This document shows positions 50,919 to 58,051 of a stretch of DNA of 64,000 bases, piece after piece. Both the position numbers and the translations under genes were made by a program. The notes under the pieces are model-generated. The model was not told the DNA's origin and searched no databases. It was given only the letters and a program-made list of their open reading frames with translations. The stretch covers positions 558,001-622,000 of the forward strand of contig JAWSVM010000001.1 in the NCBI GenBank assembly GCA_033851915.1, given 5' to 3'. How positions within the stretch are numbered: position 1 is the stretch's first letter; each line of letters opens with the position of its first letter. Origin of the DNA: UBA1672 sp033851915 (GTDB lineage Bacteria > Pseudomonadota > Alphaproteobacteria > Micavibrionales > Micavibrionaceae).

Positions 50919-51707
50919 ATGTATGATAAGCGCCATGCCCATATTCCAAGTATAGTTTTGATTACCGGTGCAACGGGTGATTTCGGTAAAGCCTTTGCGC
51001 ATCGCTTTGCAGCGCTTGGATCCAAACTGGTTCTGGTTGGCCGTAATGCGGAAAAGCTGAACGCTTTGTCGGATGCTCTGCGCACGCAGTATAAAGCCGA
51101 AACGCATGAGTGCGCGTTTGATATACAGGACAAAGCGGCGATGGTTGCGGCGCTTGATGGTATTCCTGCCGAATTTCAAGATGTTGATTTGCTGATTAAC
51201 AATGCGGGGCTTGCGTTGGGGCTTGAGCCTGCGCAGGAATGCGACCTTGAAGATTGGGAAACTATGATTGCGGTTAATAATATGGCGTTGGTGCGTATGA
51301 CGCGCTTGATTATTGGCGGTATGGCAGAGCGTAAGTGCGGCCATATCATTAATATCGGTTCCACTGCGGGGAATTATCCGTATCCGGGCGGGAATGTTTA
51401 TTGTGCGACCAAGGCATTCGTGAAGCAGTTTTCCTTGTCTTTGCGTGGTGATTTACAAGGCACGAATGTGCGTGTAACCAATATTGAGCCTGGGGCAATC
51501 GAGACCCAGTTTTCTAAAGTGCGTTTTAAGGGTGATGATGTGCGTGCGGATGCGGTTTATGCGAATACGAATAATATGAGTGCGGACGATATTGCCGAAG
51601 CCATCGTGTGGAGCGCGACTTTGCCCCCTTATTTCAACGTGAATCGTATGGAAATTATGCCAACAGTGCAATCATTTGCGCCAAATCCTATAGAACGCTT
51701 TGATTAA
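50919..51707 (+). CDS. Short-chain dehydrogenase (YdfG-like)
   Basis: A 262-residue classical SDR: NADP-binding TGATGDFGKAFA with a following R-N (VGRNAEKL), NNAG, catalytic Ser in NIGSTAGNYPYPGGNVYCATK with Tyr/Lys, and IEPGAIETQFS. It is closest in pattern to the YdfG 3-hydroxy acid/serine dehydrogenase group. It starts 3 bases after the CoxF-like gene, so it is in the same transcript although it has no known part in oxidase assembly. Confidence 0.9.
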   Translation: MYDKRHAHIPSIVLITGATGDFGKAFAHRFAALGSKLVLVGRNAEKLNALSDALRTQYKAETHECAFDIQDKAAMVAALDGIPAEFQDVDLLINNAGLALGLEPAQECDLEDWETMIAVNNMALVRMTRLIIGGMAERKCGHIINIGSTAGNYPYPGGNVYCATKAFVKQFSLSLRGDLQGTNVRVTNIEPGAIETQFSKVRFKGDDVRADAVYANTNNMSADDIAEAIVWSATLPPYFNVNRMEIMPTVQSFAPNPIERFD

Positions 51708-51762
51708 ATTTAAAATATGCTGTACTGTGTATAAGTTGTTTTATTACTTTCGGAGTTTTTCG

Positions 51763-52392
51763 ATGAAATTTTATACTCGTGTTGCTTTTCTTGTCGTGGC
51801 TTTTGCCGCGTTTCCCCTTTCTTCGTCATATGCTGATGATGCGAATAGTTCTTCAAAAGAGCTGACGCTTGATGAAGCAAAAGCGTTAATTGATAGTTTG
51901 CCTACAGCGCGTGATGTTGTTTCAGGGACTGTTCCAACAAAAACGCAGGGTTTTTATGATATATATGGTCGTCAAATTTCTTTTAGAGAGAGCGCCAAGG
52001 ACTTGCGTGCATCTTTGGATGAGCGTCGCGAGAATTTTGAAGAGCCGCGCATAAAAGCGATTGATGGATATCGCGGAACTGTTACACAGGTTTACGGGGC
52101 AGAGACTGCTGCGTATCAAGATAGTCTGGGGGGTGAAGAAGACGCCGCCGCAGTGAAGAAGGATGCCGAAGATAGCGTAACGGTTTCTGTCGAAGTTTTC
52201 GATGCTGCTGCAGAGGATGCCGATGATACGACTGCTTCTGAAGAAGTCGCTTCCAGCGATGATGCACAAGAGGAAGATGAGCCGGGCTTGATGGAAAAGC
52301 CTATTCCATCTGACGGTGATGAAGAAGGTATGCCGAAGAAAAAAGTTGTGATGCCTGATGATGCGCCTGAATTTGATCCGGCTAATTTATAA
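51763..52392 (+). CDS. Exported acidic hypothetical protein
   Basis: A 209-residue protein from ATG 51763, with GGAG about 8 bases upstream. Signal peptide 1-23 (SSYAD). The mature part begins with a moderately conserved-looking stretch (ELTLDEAKALIDSLPTARDV, DIYGRQISFRESAKDLRASLDERR) and ends with about 90 residues of Asp/Glu/Ala-rich low complexity, likely disordered. No domain recognised. It lies in the oxidase cluster between the SDR and ctaG and is followed by a terminator. Confidence 0.7.
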   Translation: MKFYTRVAFLVVAFAAFPLSSSYADDANSSSKELTLDEAKALIDSLPTARDVVSGTVPTKTQGFYDIYGRQISFRESAKDLRASLDERRENFEEPRIKAIDGYRGTVTQVYGAETAAYQDSLGGEEDAAAVKKDAEDSVTVSVEVFDAAAEDADDTTASEEVASSDDAQEEDEPGLMEKPIPSDGDEEGMPKKKVVMPDDAPEFDPANL

Positions 52393-52422
52393 GCTGTACT
52401 CAATGATATATAAGAATATGTG

Positions 52423-52450
52423 CAGTCCGTGTTGAACGGGCTGTTTTTTT
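52423..52450 (+). terminator. Intrinsic terminator before ctaG
   Basis: CAGTCCG/CGGGCTG (52423-52429, 52437-52443; one G-T pair) with a 7-base loop and seven T. It ends the ctaB-side transcript and implies a separate promoter for ctaG onward or partial readthrough. Confidence 0.8.
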
Positions 52451-52493
52451 ATGCGGGTTTTATTTCTTTTGGGAAAGGCGTATAAGTTTTTCT

Positions 52494-53129
52494 ATGAGCG
52501 AAGAAGACAGCAAACAATCAGGGACTTCACAAGAGGTGAATGAGATGCAGCAAGATTTGGCACAAAAAAATGCGCGTACGATATCGACTGTATTGTTGGT
52601 TGTGTGCGCGATGGTGGGGCTGTCTTTTGCTTCTGTGCCTTTATATAGCGTGTTTTGCCGTGTAACAGGGTGGGGTGGTACAACGCAAGTGTCCGCATCT
52701 CTGCCTGCTCCGGATGAAATTATTGATCGTGATATTACTGTGCGTTTTGATGGTAATACGGCGCGTGATTTGCCGTGGAATTTTCGGCCTGAAAAAATAT
52801 CGATTAAGGTGAAATTGGGGGAGAGAGGTTTTGCGAATTTTATTGCCGTGAACCGTGCGCAAACGCCAACTGCGGGAACGGCGACATTTAATGTGACGCC
52901 GCTTAAGGCCGGCAAATATTTTCACAAAATACAGTGTTTTTGTTTTGATGAGCAAATCTTGCAGCCGAATCAAAAGGTGAATATGCCTGTATTATTCTAT
53001 GTTGATCCGAAATTGCATGATGATCGGAATATGGATGATGTGACAACTATTACGCTGTCTTATAGCTTTTTCAAAACAGATTCAGATAATTTGGAGCAAG
53101 CCTTAGAAGCATTTTATGAGGCTGAGTAG
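52494..53129 (+). CDS. ctaG: Cytochrome c oxidase assembly protein Cox11/CtaG
   Basis: A 211-residue protein that inserts copper into the CuB site of subunit I. A charged N-terminus, one membrane helix (about 25-47), then a periplasmic Ig-like domain with the copper-binding KIQCFCFDEQILQP and PLYSVFCRVTGWGGTTQ. YVDPKLHDD and the helical C-terminus fit Cox11. Typical length. Confidence 0.96.
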   Translation: MSEEDSKQSGTSQEVNEMQQDLAQKNARTISTVLLVVCAMVGLSFASVPLYSVFCRVTGWGGTTQVSASLPAPDEIIDRDITVRFDGNTARDLPWNFRPEKISIKVKLGERGFANFIAVNRAQTPTAGTATFNVTPLKAGKYFHKIQCFCFDEQILQPNQKVNMPVLFYVDPKLHDDRNMDDVTTITLSYSFFKTDSDNLEQALEAFYEAE

Positions 53130-53254
53130 TTCATTTTGCCTCTGTTGCATTACATGCCTTGAAAAACGTTAGATTGTACGTAATACTGTTGTATCTTTTC
53201 TGTAAAGATGAATATATATAAACCGTTATTTTTCCTGCAACAAAAAGTTATATT

Positions 53255-54142
53255 ATGGCTGAAAATATAGAATACACGACAACCGGAAAACCGCACCCAT
53301 ATCACATTGTTGAGCCTAGCATCTGGCCTTTGGCGTCTGCGTCTGCGGGCGGGTTGTTTGCTGTTGGAATGGTGATGTATATGCATGATGTTCATTTGTT
53401 TGCTGATCCTGCGAATGGAAACGCGGGTATTGCGGTTGGTTTAAACGGTGTTTATGCAGGTATTCTTGCGATTTTATGTGTGATGTTTGGATGGTGGAAA
53501 GATATTATCCATGAGTCTGTTGTTGAAAAAGCGCATACTCCGGTTGCAGCGGTTGGCTTTCGTTACGGTATGTCTTTATTTATTGCCTCGGAGGTTATGT
53601 TCTTTGTGGCCTTTTTCTGGGCTTATTTTAATGCGGCATTTTTCCCGACAGAGCAAATCGGTTTTCTTTGGCCGCCTGCAAATATTCAGACGATTGACCC
53701 TTTTGACTTGCCGTTGATGATGACGATGATTTTGATGTTATCAGGGTGTACTGTCACATGGGCGCATCACGCGATTTTAGAGGGCAAGAATGACCAAATG
53801 ACCAAGGCGCTGGCGATGTCGGTTTTTCTTGGGACATTTTTCCTCGGTTTTCAAGTTTATGAATATGCGCATTCTCACTTTTCGTTTACGGATGGTATTT
53901 ATGCTTCGACGTTTTATATGGCGACAGGCTTTCATGGTTTCCATGTTTTTGTCGGAACAGTTTTCTTGTTTGTATGCTGGGCGCGTGCGAAAAAGAAGCA
54001 TTTCACGCCGAAGAAGCATTTCGGGTTTGAGGCTGCGGCATGGTATTGGCATTTTGTTGATGTTGTGTGGCTGTTCCTGTTCCTTGCGATTTATTTCTGG
54101 GGTACAGAGTTCGGTATGGATTTAACACCGCCCGCGCCGTAG
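53255..54142 (+). CDS. ctaE: Cytochrome c oxidase subunit III
   Basis: A 295-residue, seven-helix subunit. HPYHIVEPSIWPL at the N-terminus, RYGMSLFIASEVMFFVAFFWAYF (over about 108-130) with the conserved Glu, and FHGFHVFVGT, then AAWYWHFVDVVWLFLF with the conserved His near the C-terminus. It stabilises subunit I and feeds the D proton channel. Located 125 bases after ctaG. Confidence 0.97.
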   Translation: MAENIEYTTTGKPHPYHIVEPSIWPLASASAGGLFAVGMVMYMHDVHLFADPANGNAGIAVGLNGVYAGILAILCVMFGWWKDIIHESVVEKAHTPVAAVGFRYGMSLFIASEVMFFVAFFWAYFNAAFFPTEQIGFLWPPANIQTIDPFDLPLMMTMILMLSGCTVTWAHHAILEGKNDQMTKALAMSVFLGTFFLGFQVYEYAHSHFSFTDGIYASTFYMATGFHGFHVFVGTVFLFVCWARAKKKHFTPKKHFGFEAAAWYWHFVDVVWLFLFLAIYFWGTEFGMDLTPPAP

Positions 54143-54151
54143 GTTTTCGCC

Positions 54152-54508
54152 GTGTCTAATCTTGATATGTTTAAACAAGCACTTGCCTGTAAATGCCCGC
54201 GTTGTCATGACGGTGCGCTTTACGGGGAAGGTTACACAATCGAATTAAACGATAAATGCGCGGTCTGTGATTTGGATTTCACAAAGAATGACAGCGCGGA
54301 TGGTCCTGCTGTTTTTCTTATATTCATATTGGGTGGTTTGCTCGTTCCGCTGGCCTTGATTTTTGATGCTTATGTATCGCCGCCTTTATGGGTGCATGCG
54401 ATTTTATGGACGGTGGTTGCGTTGAGTGTCACTGTGGGTACGTTAAAGCCGCTTAAATCCTTTATTATTGCCCTTCAATTTAAACATAGACCGGGAGACT
54501 GGGAATGA
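54152..54508 (+). CDS. DUF983 family zinc-ribbon membrane protein
   Basis: A 118-residue protein with an N-terminal zinc ribbon (CKCPRCHDG and CAVCDLDF) and two membrane helices. The sequence DSADGPAVFLIFILGG is typical of DUF983, which in alphaproteobacteria lies between subunit III and SURF1 genes. Start is GTG 54152. The stop overlaps the SURF1 start by 4 bases (ATGA). Function unknown; oxidase assembly is suggested by synteny. Confidence 0.9.
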   Translation: MSNLDMFKQALACKCPRCHDGALYGEGYTIELNDKCAVCDLDFTKNDSADGPAVFLIFILGGLLVPLALIFDAYVSPPLWVHAILWTVVALSVTVGTLKPLKSFIIALQFKHRPGDWE

Positions 54509-55221
54509 AGCTACCATTTTGGGGGACAGTTCTGACAATTGTTGGTGTTGCAGTTTTATGTACGCTTGGTACGTGGCAGTTACAACGCCTGCAATGGAAG
54601 GCAGGCATTCTTGAGGCTATTGAGGCAGAGTATGCCGTTAATGCATCAGATGCGCTGTTATTGCCGAGGGTTTTGTCGGAAGACATAGATTTTAAACGCG
54701 GGCATATTGTGGGCACGTATATGCATGATAAAGAAGTGCTGCTTCAGCCGCGTATGCACGATGGCGATGTTGGGTATCATGTTTTGACGCCTCTGCGTTT
54801 ATCCGGCGCGCAGGATATCGTTATTTTGGTTAATCGTGGTTGGGTGCCTTTTGATTGGAATGATTTGAAAGGTGATGAGGTGCGCAAGCCTGAGGGCGTG
54901 CTGAAAGTGATGGGTATGTTGCGTTCTGTCCCGCGTGTGAGCTCGTTTGTGCCGGAGAATATACCAGAGACATCTATGTGGTATCGCATCGACCTTGAGC
55001 AAATTGCGATGGCGCGGGGGTTTAAGGGGTTTACGCCTAATATGCTCTATGCTGAAACTGAAAATGATGGTGGCCAAGCGTATCCTATCGCAGCGGCAAC
55101 GCGGATTAGCCCTAGAAATAACCATGCGCAATATGCGTTTTTCTGGTTTGCGATGGCTGTGGCGATGGTGGGTATTTATCTCCTGCGTTTTATTGCGCCG
55201 CAGATGAAGCGTAAAACATAA
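54505..55221 (+). CDS. SURF1 family cytochrome oxidase assembly protein
   Basis: A 238-residue inner-membrane protein with a helix at each end (about 7-25 and 210-230) and a periplasmic domain: LGTWQLQRLQWK, GYHVLTPLRL, VNRGWVPFDW, and the C-terminal NNHAQYAFFWFAMA. These are the SURF1/Shy1 signatures; the proteins help insert haem A into subunit I. Overlaps DUF983. Confidence 0.95.
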   Translation: MKLPFWGTVLTIVGVAVLCTLGTWQLQRLQWKAGILEAIEAEYAVNASDALLLPRVLSEDIDFKRGHIVGTYMHDKEVLLQPRMHDGDVGYHVLTPLRLSGAQDIVILVNRGWVPFDWNDLKGDEVRKPEGVLKVMGMLRSVPRVSSFVPENIPETSMWYRIDLEQIAMARGFKGFTPNMLYAETENDGGQAYPIAAATRISPRNNHAQYAFFWFAMAVAMVGIYLLRFIAPQMKRKT

Positions 55222-55341
55222 TATTATAGTTTTGTGGATGAAACGGGTTGAGGTGCATTTTCGATTATACCTAGCCGAAGGCTTTCGATAGAATTATGCC
55301 ATGTGCATACTCTATTTAAGTCTTACAGTCGGATTGTAATT

Positions 55342-55863
55342 ATGTTTAGAAAATTTTTCGTATTTTCCCTTTTAACATTAAGTGCCACGGTGCTTATCTC
55401 TGCTTCTTCTCACGCGGCGACGCCAAAACAAGTTGGCAAGTATGGTGACTGGACATCTTACACGTTATCAGAACGTGGAAGTAAGGTGTGTTATATGGTG
55501 AGTAAGCCAATTAAAACAAAGGGTAAATATACAAATCGTGGTGAGATTTTTGCATTAATTACGCATCGTCCATCTGAAAATACACGCGATGTATTCAGCT
55601 ATATTACCGGATATACGTATAAATCAGGCAGTGATGCAACGGTTACGATTGATGGGAAACGCCATATTTTGTTTACGCAAGATGATACAGCGTGGGCGCC
55701 GGATGCGAGTGCGGATGCGAAATTGGCCAAGGCCATACAAACAGGTTCTAAAATGATTGTGCAAGGCACATCATCGCGCGGAACATTGACTGTAGATACG
55801 TATAGCCTGAAGGGCTCAGGCGCGGCGTATAAAGCGATTGCAAATGCGTGTGGCCTTCGTTAA
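55342..55863 (+). CDS. Invasion-associated locus B (IalB) family exported protein
   Basis: A 173-residue protein from ATG 55342 (a GTG frame opens at 55303). Signal peptide 1-27 (SSHAA). The mature part has the IalB fold pattern: GKYGDWTSYTL, KVCYMVSKP, FALITHRPSENTRDVFSYITGY, and a C-terminal CGL. The two cysteines near each end are the usual pair. Named after a Bartonella invasion locus, but common in free-living alphaproteobacteria; role unknown. It follows the oxidase cluster by about 120 bases. Confidence 0.85.
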   Translation: MFRKFFVFSLLTLSATVLISASSHAATPKQVGKYGDWTSYTLSERGSKVCYMVSKPIKTKGKYTNRGEIFALITHRPSENTRDVFSYITGYTYKSGSDATVTIDGKRHILFTQDDTAWAPDASADAKLAKAIQTGSKMIVQGTSSRGTLTVDTYSLKGSGAAYKAIANACGLR

Positions 55864-55917
55864 GCGAAGGTTTCTTGCTGTGTATAGGTTGCGTCATTGC
55901 CTTCGATGAAGGTTTTT
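55854..55917 (+). terminator. Tandem hairpins after the IalB-family gene
   Basis: Two related hairpins: CCTTCG/CGAAGG (55854-55859, 55865-55870), which includes the stop codon and is followed by TTTCTT, and CCTTC/GAAGG (55900-55904, 55908-55912) followed by TTTTT. Both share the sequence CCTTCG...GAAGG-TTT and may act in series. Confidence 0.6.
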
Positions 55918-56140
55918 ACTGTGTTTTATCTGGTATAATATGTCCTGAGGGGCAATGTTTTTTGCTGTAAGTCGCTGTTTTTTTATAAAAAACGGGGGTT
56001 TTTGTCGAGAATGCTTGGAATAAATGTAGCACTATGATAACTAATTCTAAATATTTGTTAGATAGAATAGACAATGGAGGTTTCTGTGGTGGAAATGTCG
56101 TCCGTTTAATTCGTTCTATCTGGTACGCTGGAGTAAGACT

Positions 56141-57697
56141 GTGCACTTAATGTCTGTTTTAAATCAAAGGATAGCCCCTTACCGCTTTATTCGGTTGCGT
56201 CGTCGTCATCTTTTTACGAGGTCGGATCGGTTGCGCCTGCGTTATGTCGTTGGTTTGGTTGCTATTACATCTTTAACATTGACCAGCTTTCTTGGTTCGA
56301 TGGGTTCGTCTGTTGCCTTCGTGCCCGGACGTTCCGAGCTTGCGCGTATGGATATGCCTTCACCGGAATCTGCTGTTATTCTGGCGTCTGTTTCTGCCGA
56401 TTATGATTTGGAAGAAGATATTGCGCAGGATGTTGAGCAAGAGAATGCGGGTGAAACTGTTGCACCTTTATTGTATGCCTTAGAGAGCGACGATGTTTCT
56501 GACGAAAATTATGCGGTGGACCTTCCTTCGGAGGCTGTTGCTATGGGGCCAACCCAGCTTAAAGATATGGTGGCGCGCGAAGACGTTATTGAAATCGGAG
56601 CGGGTGATACGATTGGTGGTGCGTTGCAGGCTGCTGGCGTTAGTGGCGCAGCGGCATATCGTGTTGTTAAGGCAATGGGCAAACATTATGATCCTCGTTC
56701 TATAAAACCGGGGCAGGCTATTTCCTTGCGTATGGAGCCTTCTGAAGGTGGCATGGAGCTTGCGACTTTAAGTATGAAGATTAATGCGACCACGGAAATT
56801 GTGATTGCACGCGATACGCAGGGGCGTTTTGTTGCTGTTCTGGATAAAAAGCAGGTTATTCTGCATACCAAAGCGGCTAAGGCACAAATTGAAACCTCGC
56901 TTTATGGTTCTGCTGCGCGCGCAGGTATTCCTGCCTCTATTGTAGCAGAAATTATAAAGATATACTCATATGATGTGGATTTCCAACGTGATATTCGTCG
57001 TGGTGATAGGGTTGAGGCTTTGTATGAGACGTATGAGACCGAAGATGGCGACTTTGCGCGCTATGGCCATGTTCTTTATGCAAATTTGATGGTGGGTGGT
57101 AAGAAGATACCGGTTTATCGTTATGAGTCTGAGGGTGGCGTTGTGGATTACTATCGTGAGAACGGCACAAGCCTGAAGCGTATTTTGATGCAAACACCAA
57201 TTGATGGTGCGCGGATGTCATCGGGTTTCGGTATGCGTCATCACCCTGTGCTTGGATATAATAAAATGCATAAAGGTGTCGATTTCGCCGCGCCTCGCGG
57301 TACGCCGATTTATGCTGCTGGTAATGGTGTGATCGAGAAGGCTGGACGTAACGGAGGGTATGGTAATTATATGCGTATCCGTCATAATAATGGTTTGAAG
57401 ACGGCTTATGCCCATATGCGTAAATTTGCCAAGGGGATGTCCCCGGGTAAGCGTGTGACGCAAGGTGAGGTGATTGGGTATGTCGGGACAACGGGGCGTT
57501 CTACTGGGCCGCATCTGCATTTTGAAGTCCTTAAAAATGGCAAACAAGTTAATCCGAAAAGCATAAAATCATCTGTTGGTGAAAAATTAGCTGGAAAATC
57601 ATTGAAGAATTTCAAGCAAGAAATTTTACTGATTAAGCAGAAATATGCAAGTCTTGGCAGTGATGCAAAATTTGCTGATAATGCCCACTCAGAATGA
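56141..57697 (+). CDS. M23 family peptidoglycan endopeptidase with LysM/OapA-like domain
   Basis: A 518-residue envelope protein. GTG 56141 has GGAG 7 bases upstream; ATG 56150 is second choice. A basic cytoplasmic start is followed by one membrane helix (about 32-58), a linker, a LysM/OapA-like region (IEIGAGDTIGGALQAAGVS, then GQAISLRM), and a C-terminal LytM/M23 domain with zinc ligands: GFGMRHHPVLGYNKMHKGVDFAAP (over about 366-389) and GPHLHFEVLKNG. All metal ligands are present, so it should cleave peptidoglycan cross-links. Usual role: cell-wall growth or division. Confidence 0.94.
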   Translation: MHLMSVLNQRIAPYRFIRLRRRHLFTRSDRLRLRYVVGLVAITSLTLTSFLGSMGSSVAFVPGRSELARMDMPSPESAVILASVSADYDLEEDIAQDVEQENAGETVAPLLYALESDDVSDENYAVDLPSEAVAMGPTQLKDMVAREDVIEIGAGDTIGGALQAAGVSGAAAYRVVKAMGKHYDPRSIKPGQAISLRMEPSEGGMELATLSMKINATTEIVIARDTQGRFVAVLDKKQVILHTKAAKAQIETSLYGSAARAGIPASIVAEIIKIYSYDVDFQRDIRRGDRVEALYETYETEDGDFARYGHVLYANLMVGGKKIPVYRYESEGGVVDYYRENGTSLKRILMQTPIDGARMSSGFGMRHHPVLGYNKMHKGVDFAAPRGTPIYAAGNGVIEKAGRNGGYGNYMRIRHNNGLKTAYAHMRKFAKGMSPGKRVTQGEVIGYVGTTGRSTGPHLHFEVLKNGKQVNPKSIKSSVGEKLAGKSLKNFKQEILLIKQKYASLGSDAKFADNAHSE

Positions 57698-58051
57698 GTT
57701 ATGCACTTTTTGTCTTTCTCTATATAGTCCAATTTACTGAAATAGTTCTTAAGTATACAATTCGTTGTGTATTTGATGATGTACGTGTTTTTCGGCCCTT
57801 ATTACGCGTGAGAAAAATTAAGCGCATAACTTTTCTTATAAGAATCTCGTTTTAGCATTGAGCATTTCATTACAACTGTGTAGAGTGTCAGAGGTTTTAT
57901 ATGCATGCGGCTTTACGTTTAGTTTGTAAAGTTTAAAAAGTTCCGTCGAGCTGCAAGCATTAAATAGTTAATTTATGCGCAATTGCGCCGCTCCTTTATG
58001 TCTGTTTTGACATGATTGGGCTGGCTGCCGTATGCGAGAATGGAGAATACA
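57698..58051 (+). promoter_or_regulatory. Long AT-rich leader/promoter region of rne
   Basis: This 354-base gap holds no gene I can support. It probably carries the rne promoter and a long 5' leader, which in other bacteria allows RNase E to control its own mRNA. A perfect 12-bp palindrome GCGCAATTGCGC lies at 57977-57988, about 64 bases before the start. A TTGACA at 58007-58012 is too close to the start codon to be a convincing -35 box. The region after 57697 has no clear terminator. Confidence 0.4.

Noticed and set aside
56952..57547. 179- and 109-residue minus-strand frames within the M23 peptidase gene
   Set aside because: No start signals; His/Tyr/Ser-rich composition reflects antisense reading of a gene with intact M23 motifs.
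58007..58036. TTGACA with TATGCG as a sigma-70 promoter for rne
   Set aside because: Transcription would start at or after the ribosome site, leaving no usable leader.
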